Assembly (NCBI RefSeq): GCF_026248685.1
Contig: NZ_CP111036.1
Coordinates: 2,418,001 to 2,482,000 of the forward strand
Source: Haladaptatus caseinilyticus
Lineage (GTDB): Archaea > Halobacteriota > Halobacteria > Halobacteriales > Haladaptataceae
Direction: 5' to 3'
Length of the DNA: 64,000 bases
Below are positions 26,096 to 36,286 of the stretch, one piece after another. The notes under the pieces were generated by a model. It was not told where the DNA came from. It did no database searches and saw only the letters and a program-made list of their open reading frames with translations. Position 1 is the first letter of the stretch. Every line of letters begins with the position of its first letter. Both the position numbers and the translations under genes were made by a program.

Positions 26096-28549
26096 CTACA
26101 GCATATCGTCCGAATCGTCCGCATCCTCGCGACGACTGACTTCGAAGTCGTCAACCGTTGCTGCAAGCGACTCGGCTTGTCGGGCGAGCGATTCGGCACT
26201 CTGGGATACCTCACCGAGGGAAGCGGTCTGTTCCTCGGCCGCGGCCGCAACATCCTCAGCCTCTTCCGCAGTTTCGTCGCCGATTCGGCTCACGTCGTCT
26301 ACCATGGCGACGACCTCCTCGGTCGTCGCCGCCTGCTCGTCCGTCACCTCGTTGATTTCTTCGACGCCAACGCTCGTCTCCTCTACGTTGTTCACGATCG
26401 CTTCCAGCGACTCCAGCGCCTCGTGAACGGTCACGACACCATCTTCGACGGCATCGTGCGTCTTCCGGATGTCCTCGACCGTCACTTCGGCCCGCGTACG
26501 AACCGTTTCGATGCGCTGTTCGATATCGCCAACCGCCTCTTTCGTTTCGTTGGCGAGTTCCTTCACTTCGTTCGCAACGACTTCGAAGCCCTCGGTGGAG
26601 CCATCCGCGCTCGCCGCCTCGATATTCGCGTTCAGCGCGAGCATGTTCGTCTGATCGGCAATGGACCGAATCAGTTCGACCACGTCACCGATACGCACGA
26701 TTTCCGACTCCAACTCTTCGATGTGTTCGACCGTCGTTTCGGTTCCCGATTCGATGGCCGCCATCTCCTCGATAGCCGCCTGAGCGGCTTCCCTGCCGTC
26801 CTGTCCGAGCGTCTCGGAGTGGCGCGCCGATTCGGCTACCTGATCAGCGGATGCCGCGATTTCCTCTATCGTTGCGGACAGTTCACTCATCTCCCCGGCA
26901 GTGTGTTCGAGACGCTCGGATTGTTCGACTGCCCCTTCGGACATCAACTGTGTCGATTCCGTCACCTGGCGACTCGCTCGTTCTATCTCGTCGGTGCTCG
27001 CCGTCACTTCCTGACTCGCTGCCGCGACGGTTTCCGCGAACTCGTGAACGTCGTGTATCGTCGCTTCGAGTTCGTCCATCATCTGGTTGAACTCGCGGGC
27101 GATGTCGGTCATCGGTTGTGTCGGGCTCTCGGTCGCCATTCGTCGAGTGAGGTCGCCGTCGGCAGCCTCGCCCATCACGGTGCTGAACTCGTTCGCCTTT
27201 CGCTGAAGCGCAGTGTTGAGCTGCTCGGCCTCCTGCCGTGCCTCAACCGCCTTCGCCTGCGACGCTTCCGCTTCCTTCTGCGCCGTTTCGGCTTCGGTGC
27301 GGGCCCGTTCGATGTCGGTCACCATCGTCCGGAGGTCGTGGCGCATCTCCTCCAACGTCTCGCCAAACTCGCCGGGGACTTCCTTTTCGAACACCGGTGC
27401 GTCGAACTCCTTTCTGGCAAGGGCGTCCGCCTGATCGGCAACCGTGTTCAGGTACTCGTGCATCGACTCGAACGAACCGAACAGCGTTCCCATTTCGTCC
27501 TCGCGTTTCGTTTGCGGGAGTTCGGCGTCGAGTCGTCCGGCGGAAATCTCGTCCGCCGTCTTCGAGACGGTTGCAAGCGACTGTGCGGTTCCCCGACCGA
27601 TGGACAATCCAACGACGACGAGCATGAGCACCGCCATCGCCACGAGCACGCCGATGTTCTGTGTGACGTGCGTTTGCAGTGCGAACGCGGAATCGATCGG
27701 AACCTGATACAGCAGTACCCAGTCCGTCCCGATGACGGGCGTGTACGCCATAACGGCCGACTTGTCGTTCGCACCGGTCACTCGCTTGATGTCACTATTT
27801 CCGGAGAGACCATCCGCGATAGCCGCACTCGCGACGTTGCCATAGTCCGTCAAGACACGGGCGTTCTGATTGTCGAGAACCACGGTTCCGTCTCCATCGA
27901 CGACGGTGATGTCGCCGGTCGCAATCGGGGACGAGAGGGCGTGCGAACGCTGTGTCAACGAAGTCGTCATGACGACGATCCGGTTCGGTTCGTCGGTCGG
28001 GGCGACGAACGCCGTCACCGGTTCTCCGTTCTCCTCGTATGGTTTCATCAGTTGGACGGAGTCCGAGCCGGAGAACGACAGCGATTCGTTCGCCCACGCG
28101 GCGTCGGTTTCGGAAGGTGTCGTTCCGACCAATTCATCGGTCGTACTGGCGAGCACCGTTCCGCTCCGTTTATCAATGTAGTGAATCGCCTGCACGTCGT
28201 TCGGAAGGTCGATGAGTTTCCGTTCGACGAGTGCCTGTCGTTGTGCGTCGGTCCGATTTGCGGATAGCGACTCCGCAAGGAAGCGAGTCGTCGAACGCTT
28301 CTTCGTGACCCATTTATGCAGTGCCTCCGCCTCGCCCTTCGCGGCGTTGTTTATCTCCATCCGGTTTTCGTCCTGCACGAGTTGCTTGGTGTCGAAGTGG
28401 ATGTAGAAGCCGATCGCCGAGATGAGGACCAGTATCGTGAACAACACCGCTCCGAACTTCGCCGCATAGCTTCTCCTGATTCGCATCGGCAACGATCCCT
28501 CGATGCGTTCTCTGAACGAATCGCCCCCGGAGCCGTCCGGCTCGAACAT
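26096..28549 (-). CDS. Methyl-accepting transducer (BasT-like)
   Basis: An 817-residue membrane chemoreceptor. TM1 is ~30-50 ([19 protein letters not shown]). The external ~230-residue sensor region resembles a double Cache fold. TM2 is ~290-312 ([19 protein letters not shown]), followed by HAMP segments (~312-365 and ~455-510). The signalling tip is around [47 protein letters not shown], with flanking coiled coils that would be methylated. The start ATG shares its A with the TGA stop of the binding-protein gene. That pairing is the arrangement of Halobacterium BasB/BasT, where the lipoprotein captures branched-chain amino acids and presents them to the transducer. Ligand identity is inferred. 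Confidence 0.88.
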   Translation of the reverse strand: MFEPDGSGGDSFRERIEGSLPMRIRRSYAAKFGAVLFTILVLISAIGFYIHFDTKQLVQDENRMEINNAAKGEAEALHKWVTKKRSTTRFLAESLSANRTDAQRQALVERKLIDLPNDVQAIHYIDKRSGTVLASTTDELVGTTPSETDAAWANESLSFSGSDSVQLMKPYEENGEPVTAFVAPTDEPNRIVVMTTSLTQRSHALSSPIATGDITVVDGDGTVVLDNQNARVLTDYGNVASAAIADGLSGNSDIKRVTGANDKSAVMAYTPVIGTDWVLLYQVPIDSAFALQTHVTQNIGVLVAMAVLMLVVVGLSIGRGTAQSLATVSKTADEISAGRLDAELPQTKREDEMGTLFGSFESMHEYLNTVADQADALARKEFDAPVFEKEVPGEFGETLEEMRHDLRTMVTDIERARTEAETAQKEAEASQAKAVEARQEAEQLNTALQRKANEFSTVMGEAADGDLTRRMATESPTQPMTDIAREFNQMMDELEATIHDVHEFAETVAAASQEVTASTDEIERASRQVTESTQLMSEGAVEQSERLEHTAGEMSELSATIEEIAASADQVAESARHSETLGQDGREAAQAAIEEMAAIESGTETTVEHIEELESEIVRIGDVVELIRSIADQTNMLALNANIEAASADGSTEGFEVVANEVKELANETKEAVGDIEQRIETVRTRAEVTVEDIRKTHDAVEDGVVTVHEALESLEAIVNNVEETSVGVEEINEVTDEQAATTEEVVAMVDDVSRIGDETAEEAEDVAAAAEEQTASLGEVSQSAESLARQAESLAATVDDFEVSRREDADDSDDML

Positions 28550-29787
28550 CAGTCCATCCTCCCTTCGAAAAAGGACGCTCTGAGGAGTTCGAGTTCGGCA
28601 ATCGTGGCCCCGTCCACTTGCCCGATGAGATACGCATTGAGCGGTTCGAGGTTCGCGTTCAGATCGACCGAACTCGATGCACCTTGATAGTTCACGTCCC
28701 GCCCAGCGTCGAGGAGCGTCGTGGCTCGCTCGAAGTCGTCGACCGAAACGGTCTGTCCCCGGCCGCCCGAGACGGAAACGAGATTGTCGCTAATCGCGGT
28801 TGCGGTCGCCGTTCCGGCCTGATGTATCGCGAGTGCCATCAGGAAAAGCCCGTCGTAGGCGTGTTGCGTGTAGGGTGCGAGTGGCGCGATGTCGCGGAGC
28901 TTCTGACGAAGTTCGATGGCACCAGTCGTGTTCGTGGCGGCCACCGAGGCACTGTACATCCCGTCGAGATGCGGGGGTATCTCGGTCGGAATAAGCCCCT
29001 CGCTCAGCACGTACTCACCTCCGTAGGAACTTTCCGTCAGACGTTCGAGTACGGTCGTATTTCCGGGTTCGCTGGCGAACGCCACCGCATCCGCTCCGGA
29101 GTTTACGATCTCTGCTACTTGCATCGAATACGTTTCCCGGTCCGTCGGGAACGGTACGGATGCAACTACATCGCCGGAAACGTTGGATTCGATGGTGTCC
29201 GCGAGTCCCTTCCCGAAACTGTTGTCCACGTACAGGGTGGCAACCGTATCTGCCCCCACGTAATGGTCGCTATTGAGTACTTTCGCCATCACGAGTGCTT
29301 GCTGGATATCGTTCGCCGCGGTTCGACCGAAAAACTTCGTCCCGCCGGACATTCCCGCGCTCGCGAGCGCTGGATGCGTGCTCGACGGGCTGACGGCGAA
29401 CATGTCTTTTTTCGGAAGTTCATCCGCAAGCACCATCGAGATGTCAGTGACGACGGGGCCGACGAATCCAATCGCTCCCGCATCGGAAAGTGTTTGTAGC
29501 GCCTTCCGTGCCCGCTTCGGGTTGAGTTCCGTGTCCTCGACCATCAGTTCGATTTCACGTCCGAGCGGTCCACCCGCTCGATTCACGTCGGCGACTGCCT
29601 GTTCGACCGCTCGTTGGTGATGTTCGGCGACGGTTCCGAGGAAACCATCTACCGAAAGCGGAAGGACTGCACCGAGTTGAATCGGTGACCGACCGAGTCT
29701 GCCACCGAGACAACCGGCGAGCGCACCAGTTGCTGGGAGCGTGCTAGCGAGACGTAGATATCCGCGCCTCGACACATAAGTATTCAT
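28549..29787 (-). CDS. Branched-chain amino acid-type binding lipoprotein (BasB-like)
   Basis: A 412-residue periplasmic-binding-protein-type (LivJ-like) lipoprotein. The N-terminus [26 protein letters not shown] has a twin-arginine motif and lipobox Cys26. Family landmarks: [73 protein letters not shown], and [14 protein letters not shown]. No ABC permease or ATPase is adjacent. Instead the gene is coupled to a chemotaxis transducer with a one-base stop/start overlap, so its role is probably sensing for chemotaxis rather than uptake, as for BasB of Halobacterium. Confidence 0.87.
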   Translation of the reverse strand: MNTYVSRRGYLRLASTLPATGALAGCLGGRLGRSPIQLGAVLPLSVDGFLGTVAEHHQRAVEQAVADVNRAGGPLGREIELMVEDTELNPKRARKALQTLSDAGAIGFVGPVVTDISMVLADELPKKDMFAVSPSSTHPALASAGMSGGTKFFGRTAANDIQQALVMAKVLNSDHYVGADTVATLYVDNSFGKGLADTIESNVSGDVVASVPFPTDRETYSMQVAEIVNSGADAVAFASEPGNTTVLERLTESSYGGEYVLSEGLIPTEIPPHLDGMYSASVAATNTTGAIELRQKLRDIAPLAPYTQHAYDGLFLMALAIHQAGTATATAISDNLVSVSGGRGQTVSVDDFERATTLLDAGRDVNYQGASSSVDLNANLEPLNAYLIGQVDGATIAELELLRASFFEGRMD

Positions 29788-30148
29788 ATATACTCATGGA
29801 TAAGCAAATCGAGGTTAATCCTTTCGATTCACCTATCGATTGTGATAATCAGCAGGACGCTTGTTGGATTTTTGTCCCGTTTCTCGAGGACGATAGCTGT
29901 CTGTGGTAAATGATAGGTGAAATATATATTGTCAAAAAAACCGCTTCGAACCGACTCGATCGGTATCGAGAACAACTCGATTCACAGTTTTACCCTGCGT
30001 CTCTGATTTCCCCGCGAGGTCGAACGATCGAGAAGCTGGCGGGGCGTCCGTTTCGTGTTCCGCGAGGAACCGTGCGACGATTCGTTGTTCGCTCGTATCG
30101 TTGTACTTTCGAACCGATGATTTAGACCCTACGGGTCGAAGGTAGTGT
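29788..30148. other. Intergenic region with a 10-base inverted repeat
   Basis: This stretch holds the promoter of the leftward BasB/BasT operon and that of the rightward YjbQ gene. TTCACCTATC at 29828-29837 and GATAGGTGAA at 29912-29921 are perfect inverted copies, 74 bases apart, next to the AT-rich block AATATATATTGTC (29921-29933). No gene is supported; a 71-residue frame at 29910-30125 is basic and has no recognisable feature. Confidence 0.4.
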
Positions 30149-30523
30149 ATGGAATTCGAAGTCAGTACCACAGAACGCGTGGACGTCGTGGACATCACCG
30201 AACAGGTAAATAGACGAACGTACTCGAACGCCGAAACATGTACCGTTTTCGTCCCCCACACAACTGCCGGCGTGGTTATCAACGAAAACGAATCCCGCCT
30301 GCTCACCGACCTCGAAGACGCGCTTTCGACGCTCGTACCGAAGGAAAAGGGGTATCAACACGACGAACTGGACGACAACGCCGACGCACACCTCCGAGCG
30401 ATGTTACTCGGGTCCCACGTCTCGATTCCGGTCGAATCCGGCGAGCTGGCGCTCGGGACGTGGCAATCGATTCTGTTCGTGGACTGTGACGGACCGCGAA
30501 CTCGCCGCGTTCTCGTTAGGTGA
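30149..30523 (+). CDS. YjbQ/UPF0047 family protein
   Basis: A 124-residue single-domain protein of the YjbQ family (YjbQ of E. coli has weak thiamine-phosphate synthase activity; the true role is unclear). Signature parts: VFVPHTTAGVVINENESRLLTDLEDAL, the DNADAHLRAMLLG helix, SIPVESGELALGTWQSILFVDCDGPRTRRVLVR. The His in PHTTAG and the DNADAH segment form the conserved metal or active site. It is full length. Its end overlaps the convergent zinc-ribbon gene by 8 bases. Confidence 0.9.
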   Translation: MEFEVSTTERVDVVDITEQVNRRTYSNAETCTVFVPHTTAGVVINENESRLLTDLEDALSTLVPKEKGYQHDELDDNADAHLRAMLLGSHVSIPVESGELALGTWQSILFVDCDGPRTRRVLVR

Positions 30524-30809
30524 GGCGTTTGCCGCAGTTCCGACACTCGACTTTCTTTTTGCCTGTGGCGGTTCGCTCGACCGAGAGCGAACCGCCGGAG
30601 TTACACTCCGGACAGACGCTCTTTCCGGTCTCGCTCGCCTGATGCTGCGCCATCCAACGCAGGTTTTTTTCGGCGCTGTGGAGGCGTTCTTTCGTCGCTT
30701 GGAGTTCGTCGCGGAGTGCTTCGACTTGCGATTGGAGTTCTCGCAAATCGTCGCTCGCGCGTGGGTCATCGGCGGTATCCGTCGTGGTCTCCGATTCGTT
30801 TGTCGTCAT
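30516..30809 (-). CDS. Coiled-coil protein with C-terminal zinc ribbon
   Basis: A 97-residue protein. Residues ~18-58 form a coiled coil (DDLRELQSQVEALRDELQATKERLHSAEKNLRWM). Residues ~66-97 are a zinc ribbon with CPEC (CPECNSGGSLSV) and CRNC (VECRNCGKRL). Such small proteins are frequent in haloarchaea; roles are unknown, and nucleic-acid or protein binding is plausible. Nothing nearby gives a pathway. Confidence 0.7.
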   Translation of the reverse strand: MTTNESETTTDTADDPRASDDLRELQSQVEALRDELQATKERLHSAEKNLRWMAQHQASETGKSVCPECNSGGSLSVERTATGKKKVECRNCGKRLT

Positions 30810-30903
30810 AGAAATCTATCCTTGTTTCGTGCTATCTCTACTCAATACGGGGGAGAACAAAAACGTGTGGGCAAAAATCCCGAGTCGGATGTGAATCGGA
30901 CCG

Positions 30904-32463
30904 TCAGTCCGCCTTTGTCGGGTCGGAACCGCTACCGGAACCGAATCGTTCGACTGCGCTTTTGAAGTCGCCCTCGTCTTCCGTGATCGCATCCCACGCT
31001 TCGAGACCACGTTCCTTTCGAGTACCCGCCACCGTATTGTCGAGGACGAACGCGACGAGACCACCGACGGCCATTCCGGTTCCGAGGACGACGTACAGCG
31101 TGTGTGAAACGAGATCAGTTCCCAGCACCGGGCCGAGGACGGCAACGTTCGCCATCCCCTGCTGGAAGGCACCCGCATCGACGCCGCCGATGTACGCCGG
31201 AATCGAGAGCCCCGCGAACAGGGCGAACCCGACGATGAAGAGGTTCCGCTGGGAATCCAAGTCGATATATTTCAAGTTTGACAGACCGACGGCGGCGATC
31301 TGTCCGAACATAGCGATGAACAGGCCGCCGACGATCGGCGTTGGAATAGTTGCGACGAGTTGGCCGAAGTAGCCGACGAAGCCGACGACGAGCATGAGAC
31401 CAGCACCGATTTGAACGACGTAACGCGAGGCCACGCCCGTCAGGCCGATCGCGCCGATGTTCTCCGAATAGGATGTCGAACCGTTTCCGGTACCCATGAT
31501 TCCGGCGAAAACGCTAGCGATTCCCTCCATTCCGATCCCGTGATCGATTCGTTTTCTGCTCGGCGCACCGACACCCGACAACCGGGCGACGGCGTGATAG
31601 TCCCCGAAACTCTCTATCATCGAGGCGACGACCCCCGCAAACATGCCGATGATGTACGGGAGCGTGAACTTCGGCATCCCCCACTGCAGCGGCATCACTG
31701 GTTGAATCGGCTTCGCACTCGCTACCTGCCCGAGAGGCACGTACCCCGGCGTTCCGGGGGCGTAAAAGCCCGTCACCGACAGTACCGCGGCGATAGTCCA
31801 CGCGGAAACGACGCCGATGAGAACGGGAAAGAGACGAAACGCGCGGTGGTTGTCGAGATACTGCGAAAAGAGGATTATGAGTCCAAGCGTGAGACCGACG
31901 AGCCACCAGTTCTGTTCGGGGGCAGGGGTTGCGAGATTCACATCGGTAATCTGTGGGACACCGAACAGTGACAACCCGATGAGCGCGATAGTGGGTGCGA
32001 TGACGACCGGTGAGAGGTACTTTTTCAATCGGCCCATCAACCCCAAATAGCCGACCACCACCTCGACTGCAGCCGCCGCGATAACGGCTCCTTGTAGTTC
32101 GAGAAGGGTCGTTTGCCAGCCAGCACCGATGACACCGATGATGGCCAGCGCAGGTGCGAGCATCGAAAACGTCGCCCCCTGTACGATCGGATACCGGTTT
32201 CCGAACGTCGTCTGAGCCAATGTGGCGAGGCCGGAGACGACGAAGAACGTGCCGACGAACCGCGCCGTTTGCGCCTCCGGCATCCCCATCGCACCCGCCA
32301 ATGCCAACGGAACGGCGATGTTCGCGCCGATCATCGTCAGGTAGTGCTGAAAACCGAGTAGAACCGACTCCCCGATCGGTGGTTTGTCTTCGATCCCGTA
32401 CTCCACGAACGACGCTTCCTCGAGCGTCGCCTCCTCGTTCGTGTCTCCTGTCGTTCCTGTCAT
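30904..32463 (-). CDS. NCS2-family uracil/xanthine permease
   Basis: A 519-residue transporter with about 14 hydrophobic segments. Family signatures: GESVLLGFQHYLTMIGANIAVPLAL near the N-terminus, PIVQGATFSMLAPALAIIG, and the substrate-binding helices SYSENIGAIGLTGVASRYVVQIGAGLML and PTPIVGGLFIAMFGQIAAVGLSNLKYIDLDSQRNLFIVGFALF. Members import uracil, xanthine, uric acid or other purines with H+ or Na+; the exact substrate is not clear. It appears monocistronic. Confidence 0.9.
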   Translation of the reverse strand: MTGTTGDTNEEATLEEASFVEYGIEDKPPIGESVLLGFQHYLTMIGANIAVPLALAGAMGMPEAQTARFVGTFFVVSGLATLAQTTFGNRYPIVQGATFSMLAPALAIIGVIGAGWQTTLLELQGAVIAAAAVEVVVGYLGLMGRLKKYLSPVVIAPTIALIGLSLFGVPQITDVNLATPAPEQNWWLVGLTLGLIILFSQYLDNHRAFRLFPVLIGVVSAWTIAAVLSVTGFYAPGTPGYVPLGQVASAKPIQPVMPLQWGMPKFTLPYIIGMFAGVVASMIESFGDYHAVARLSGVGAPSRKRIDHGIGMEGIASVFAGIMGTGNGSTSYSENIGAIGLTGVASRYVVQIGAGLMLVVGFVGYFGQLVATIPTPIVGGLFIAMFGQIAAVGLSNLKYIDLDSQRNLFIVGFALFAGLSIPAYIGGVDAGAFQQGMANVAVLGPVLGTDLVSHTLYVVLGTGMAVGGLVAFVLDNTVAGTRKERGLEAWDAITEDEGDFKSAVERFGSGSGSDPTKAD

Positions 32464-32540
32464 GCCTTCTCAGTCGCGGTCTGTTGTTCGGATACCTCGT
32501 AATAGCCTTAAAAGTGCCGTTACGAACTCCGCAGAGAATA

Positions 32541-33500
32541 TTACGATTCTCGTAACTGAGTGACTGCCGGCCGGGTCGGAAGCGCGGTCATCGCGCCCGG
32601 TTCGGTCGTCGTCAAAGCAGCAACCGCATTGGCGAACGCGAGAACGTCGTCGAGCGGACGCCCCGAAGCGAGCGCCGCCAACGCACCCGCAGTGAACGCG
32701 TCTCCCGCACCTGTGGTGTCCGCAACTGAAACGTCGTAGGCATCGTGGCGTACGGACTGTTCGCCCCACGGCGCGTTCTCAGTCGCATGGGCGTACGCGC
32801 CGTCTCCACCGAGCGTAATCAGACAGGTGTGTGGTCCAGCACCGCAGACATCCTCGGCGAGGGTAGCCGGGTCTTCCGCGTCGAATCCGGCCATTTCGAG
32901 GTCGTCGGGCGTTGCTTTCACCACGTCGGAGAGTGTCAGCATCTCCGCAATCATGTTCGGAAATCCGTTTTCCGGCCAGAGTTCGGGCCGCGCATTCGGG
33001 TCGAAGACGACCGAACATCCCGCTCTTTTTGCGCGTTCCGCGAGGTCGAGCGTGGCCCGACGACCGGGATTTGAGGCCAACATCACACCACCCACGTATA
33101 CCCAATCGACGTCGGCGAGCACGTCGTCCGGCACGCCACCGGGGCGGAGTCGAGTGTCCGCTGTCTCGTCACGATAGAACGTAAATTCGCGGTCGCCTGT
33201 CGAATCGTGGGTCACAAACGCGAGGGTCGTTTTCGCGTCCGTGTCGCGTTCGATGAACCGGTCGGGGAGCGACTTCGTGATGGTGTCTGCGAGAAAGTCA
33301 CCGAAGGGGTCCGTGGCGATACGCGTCCAGAACCACGGTGTTTCGTCCAGTTTCGACAGCGCGACTGCGACGTTCGCGGGTGCGCCACCCGGTCTCCGTT
33401 CGAAGGTCGATACGTCGGAGAGAGAGCCAGGTTGTTCCGGCAGAAAATCTACAAGCGTTTCCCCCGAGACAAGGATTTTCGGCGTCGATGTATCGGTCAC
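32541..33500 (-). CDS. PfkB-family sugar kinase (fructokinase/ketohexokinase-like)
   Basis: A 319-residue ribokinase-fold kinase. The N-terminal signature reads RRPGGAPANVAVALSKL and the C-terminal signature with the catalytic base reads VADTTGAGDAFTAGALAALA (Asp of GAGD). VDFLPEQPGSLSDV and the GGAPAN segment place it among fructokinase-type PfkB members. In haloarchaea, fructose enters by ketohexokinase or a PTS-derived fructose-1-phosphate route, so fructose is likely but unproven. The sugar isomerase gene lies upstream on the same strand with a 185-base gap. Confidence 0.87.
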   Translation of the reverse strand: MTDTSTPKILVSGETLVDFLPEQPGSLSDVSTFERRPGGAPANVAVALSKLDETPWFWTRIATDPFGDFLADTITKSLPDRFIERDTDAKTTLAFVTHDSTGDREFTFYRDETADTRLRPGGVPDDVLADVDWVYVGGVMLASNPGRRATLDLAERAKRAGCSVVFDPNARPELWPENGFPNMIAEMLTLSDVVKATPDDLEMAGFDAEDPATLAEDVCGAGPHTCLITLGGDGAYAHATENAPWGEQSVRHDAYDVSVADTTGAGDAFTAGALAALASGRPLDDVLAFANAVAALTTTEPGAMTALPTRPAVTQLRES

Positions 33501-33685
33501 AGTTCCTTCGTGGGGAGGCCAATAGGAAAGGATTTGCTTACGCGACGTGGTTTGTCACGGTTTCGAAATAACCCTCGATTCGGCGAACATTGCAGAGAAA
33601 CCCGGTTTTGTTCGCATTTCGCGGGTGGTGTTACGGTAAGCTCGCTGTGGTTACAATAGGGTCTCCATCTCAGCCGTGACGAACC

Positions 33686-34474
33686 CTACCTCCTTTCGAT
33701 CCCTCGAAGCACTTCATCCAAATTCGCTTTGCTCGTCTCGATGTAGCCGTAATCGAGTGTGAATACTTCGAGTGAGAGTGTTCCTCCCCAGTCGTCCGGC
33801 AGGGCGGCGAAAATCGTGCGGAAATCGATAGTACCCGACCCGAAAGGAAGATGTTCGTCTTTCGCCCGTCGTGTATCGTTGAGGTGGAAATGCGAAATCC
33901 GGTCTCCGTGTCTGCCGACGAACGTCGCCATTCCTTCTGAGTCCACCCCATCGATTCGTGCGTGGCCCGTATCCAACGTCATCGAGGCCGCAGTTTCGTC
34001 AAAAATTCGGTCGAAGTCGTGAATCGTGAACCACCCACGCGGAATGTTCTCGACACAAATTTCGAATCCCCGTTTGCGGGCGAACTCATCGAGGATGCGT
34101 ATCGATTCGACGATGTTCGACCCGACGGTTTCCGCGTTCCATGCTGGCTTCCACGCATTCGAACTCGCGTGGAGAACACCCTTCGTCGCTCCGAACTCGC
34201 TCGCCGTTTCGATGGCGGGCTGTATCTCTCGAATTGCTCCCTCCCGGACGTGTTCGAAGGGCGAACCGATATCGAGCGTAAACGGTAGGTGAACCGCGAG
34301 TTCGATGTCACACTCGCTTGCACGTGTCCTGACTGCATCAGGGTCGAGGTGTCGACGCTCAGTCGGTCCATCCATCATCAGTTCGACGTAATCAAAACCA
34401 AGGTCCGCCGCAACGTCGAACGCTTCCTCATACTCCATTCCGATCTGCGTGACGAATCCCACCTTCGCGTCCAT
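33686..34474 (-). CDS. Xylose-isomerase-like TIM barrel sugar isomerase/epimerase
   Basis: A 262-residue protein of the AP-endonuclease-2 / sugar-phosphate isomerase superfamily. Metal-site residues are visible in the barrel strands: His in LAVHLPF and GVLHASSN, Glu in ICVENIP, Asp and His in TLDTGHARIDG, His in ISHFHLNDT, and Glu in LSLEVFTLDYG. Members isomerise or epimerise hexoses, inosose or hydroxypyruvate; the substrate is not readable. It lies between the PfkB kinase and orc1 on the same strand. Confidence 0.82.
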   Translation of the reverse strand: MDAKVGFVTQIGMEYEEAFDVAADLGFDYVELMMDGPTERRHLDPDAVRTRASECDIELAVHLPFTLDIGSPFEHVREGAIREIQPAIETASEFGATKGVLHASSNAWKPAWNAETVGSNIVESIRILDEFARKRGFEICVENIPRGWFTIHDFDRIFDETAASMTLDTGHARIDGVDSEGMATFVGRHGDRISHFHLNDTRRAKDEHLPFGSGTIDFRTIFAALPDDWGGTLSLEVFTLDYGYIETSKANLDEVLRGIERR

Positions 34475-34551
34475 ATCCGTTGCTCATCGGGTGGCATGTT
34501 AGCTCTGATGGAGGCTCACATTTCGTGGCAGCAATCGAGTCCGATACGACG

Positions 34552-35766
34552 TCAGACGTAGCCTTTGACGCTCGTGTGAACACCCATTGCTTCGAGCGTT
34601 TCTTCGAGTGCATCGAGCACGACCGCCAAATCCTGCTGGAGAGCGTATTCGCGGTACTTTCCACCCGCGGAGCCTTCGTTGATTTCGGAAACCGAGAGGA
34701 TACCGAGCATCGAGAGGTCATCGAGATGCTCCCGGAGCCACCGGGCGGTGAGTGCTTCACGCTGGGCTGCCTCCGAGAGTGCTTTGTATCGGGAGTAGAT
34801 TTCGCGTGAGCGAGCTGGTGTTTCGCTCTCAGCCTCAAGCGTTGCGAGCGCGTAGACGACGAGACGTTCGTGGTCATTCAAGTCGGCGATTCCGCGGGCG
34901 ACCTGCTCTCGCTCGAGGAGGTCGCGACCTCTACGAACGTGTTCTTCGGACACCTGTGCCGCGTTTTCCTCTCGTGCGAGGTCGCCCGCTTTTAGGAGCA
35001 AGTCGAGTGCTTTTCGCGCATCACCGGATTCCTGCGCGCCGAACGCCGCACAGAGAGGAATCACGTCGTCCGTCAGCACGTCGTCCTTGAACGCGACTTC
35101 CCTGCGCTGTTCGAGTACTGCACGGAGTTCGTTCGCGTCGTAAGTGGAAAAGGAAATCGAGCGCTCACAGAGCGACGAACGAACCTTCGGGGAAAGGCCG
35201 TCCCGGAACGTGAGGTCGTTACTGATGCCGATAAGGCCGATTCGGGCTTCGGTGAGGTTCTCGTTCTCTCGTGCACGGGAAAGTTGGTAGAGGATACTAT
35301 CGTCTTTGAGGTGGTCGATTTCGTCCAGCACCAAGAGGATGATGCCGCCGTGACTGTCGAGTTCGTCCCACATAAGCTCGTAGACCTGCGACCGCGAATA
35401 GCCGGTTTCGCTGATGCGGTTCGCTGGGTCACGAAGGGTGTTTACCAGATGACTGGCGACACGATAGCTGGAGTTGAGACCATCGCAGTTGACGAGTTCC
35501 GTGAAGATATCGAGGTCGTCGTAGTCGTCGGCGTTGTGTTCGAGTTTGTTGAGGAGAAATCGTGTTGCAGCGGTCTTGCCGACACCGGCTTTTCCATAGA
35601 GAAAGATGTTGTCGGGTTGTTCACCGTAGATAGCTGGTTGCAGTGCACCGTGATATTCCGCTAGTTCGGAGTCCCGACCGACCAACGTGTCCGGAGTGTA
35701 ATCGTCGAGCAGTGCCTCCCGATGTTTGTAGGGGGAGTGTTCGCGGACGAACTCGAATGAACCCAT
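34552..35766 (-). CDS. Orc1/Cdc6-family replication initiator
   Basis: A 404-residue AAA+ initiator that binds origin recognition boxes and loads MCM. Walker A is GKAGVGKT (58-65), Walker B LLVLDEID (Asp148-Glu149), sensor-1 region IGISNDLTF, sensor-2 region DARKALDLLLKAGDLA. The C-terminal winged helix (~300-390) reads LVVYALATLEAES...LDDLSMLGILSVSEI. Haloarchaeal genomes have many orc paralogs, mostly beside their own origins; this one starts 40-250 bases from ORB-like repeats, so it most likely serves that origin. It is full length with no damage. Confidence 0.94.
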   Translation of the reverse strand: MGSFEFVREHSPYKHREALLDDYTPDTLVGRDSELAEYHGALQPAIYGEQPDNIFLYGKAGVGKTAATRFLLNKLEHNADDYDDLDIFTELVNCDGLNSSYRVASHLVNTLRDPANRISETGYSRSQVYELMWDELDSHGGIILLVLDEIDHLKDDSILYQLSRARENENLTEARIGLIGISNDLTFRDGLSPKVRSSLCERSISFSTYDANELRAVLEQRREVAFKDDVLTDDVIPLCAAFGAQESGDARKALDLLLKAGDLAREENAAQVSEEHVRRGRDLLEREQVARGIADLNDHERLVVYALATLEAESETPARSREIYSRYKALSEAAQREALTARWLREHLDDLSMLGILSVSEINEGSAGGKYREYALQQDLAVVLDALEETLEAMGVHTSVKGYV

Positions 35767-35986
35767 TACTCCACCGCAAACGGGGCGGATTGATAACCCT
35801 TCCGAACCACCCGTTCCTATGTTTCCTGAGTTTCGTGAGAATCGTCTGTTTTAGCTACTCAGGGTGTATGACGATGCTATCCGTGTTCTCATCGGTTTTA
35901 TGCGGCAGTCGATTACGCCGAAAACCGATCGGAACCACCTGTTCCTATGTTTCGTTTGTTTCTTTTGACACGGTTGTTTAAGTACA

Positions 35987-36010
35987 ACCCCCACCCCTCT
36001 GTTCCGCTGT
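35987..36010 (-). repeat. ORB element, left arm
   Basis: On the minus strand the element begins ACAGCGGAACAGAGGGGTGG and continues into a G/T tail. It matches the right-arm element at 36189 in the first 10 bases and the G-string, in opposite orientation. Such head-to-head ORB pairs bind Orc1/Cdc6 at archaeal origins. Confidence 0.8.
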
Positions 36011-36108
36011 ATCAGCGAGAATGAGTACGGGGGGTGTAAGAGCCAGCTCTAGAATAGGAAGATTCAAGCCACCATCGATACAACAGTACCCGTAAACCAG
36101 GTATAATA

Positions 36109-36129
36109 GACTATTTCACCGAAATAGTC
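36109..36129. repeat. Perfect 9-base hairpin in the origin core
   Basis: GACTATTTC and GAAATAGTC are separated by only ACC, forming a compact hairpin between the two strong ORBs. It sits in the AT-richer centre (GGTATAATAGACTATTTC), where duplex opening would be expected. It could also be a binding dyad for a regulator of orc1. Confidence 0.55.
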
Positions 36130-36188
36130 GCTGTATAATTCGCCTATCGGTCGTTTCTATCTTTCCTCCCCTCCCTCTTTCTGAAAAT

Positions 36189-36212
36189 ACAGCGGAACGA
36201 AGGGGTGGGGGT
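36189..36212 (+). repeat. ORB element, right arm
   Basis: This element reads ACAGCGGAACGAAGGGGTGG with a further G-rich tail. It is the best ORB in the region and the mirror partner of the copy at 35987-36010; the two are 178 bases apart. Confidence 0.8.
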
Positions 36213-36286
36213 GGGTATAAAAACAACCGAGACACCGGAAACAACGGAATCCCACCCATTCCGAGAAATCCGTACGCCTATAGAGA

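Noticed and set aside
26177-28267. 696-residue frame opposite the transducer gene
   Set aside because: Arg/His/Phe-rich composition and complete antisense overlap with a well-supported methyl-accepting protein. High GC at third positions keeps the antisense frame open.
29910-30125. 71-residue plus-strand frame before YjbQ
   Set aside because: It covers the YjbQ promoter region, is basic and shows no motif.
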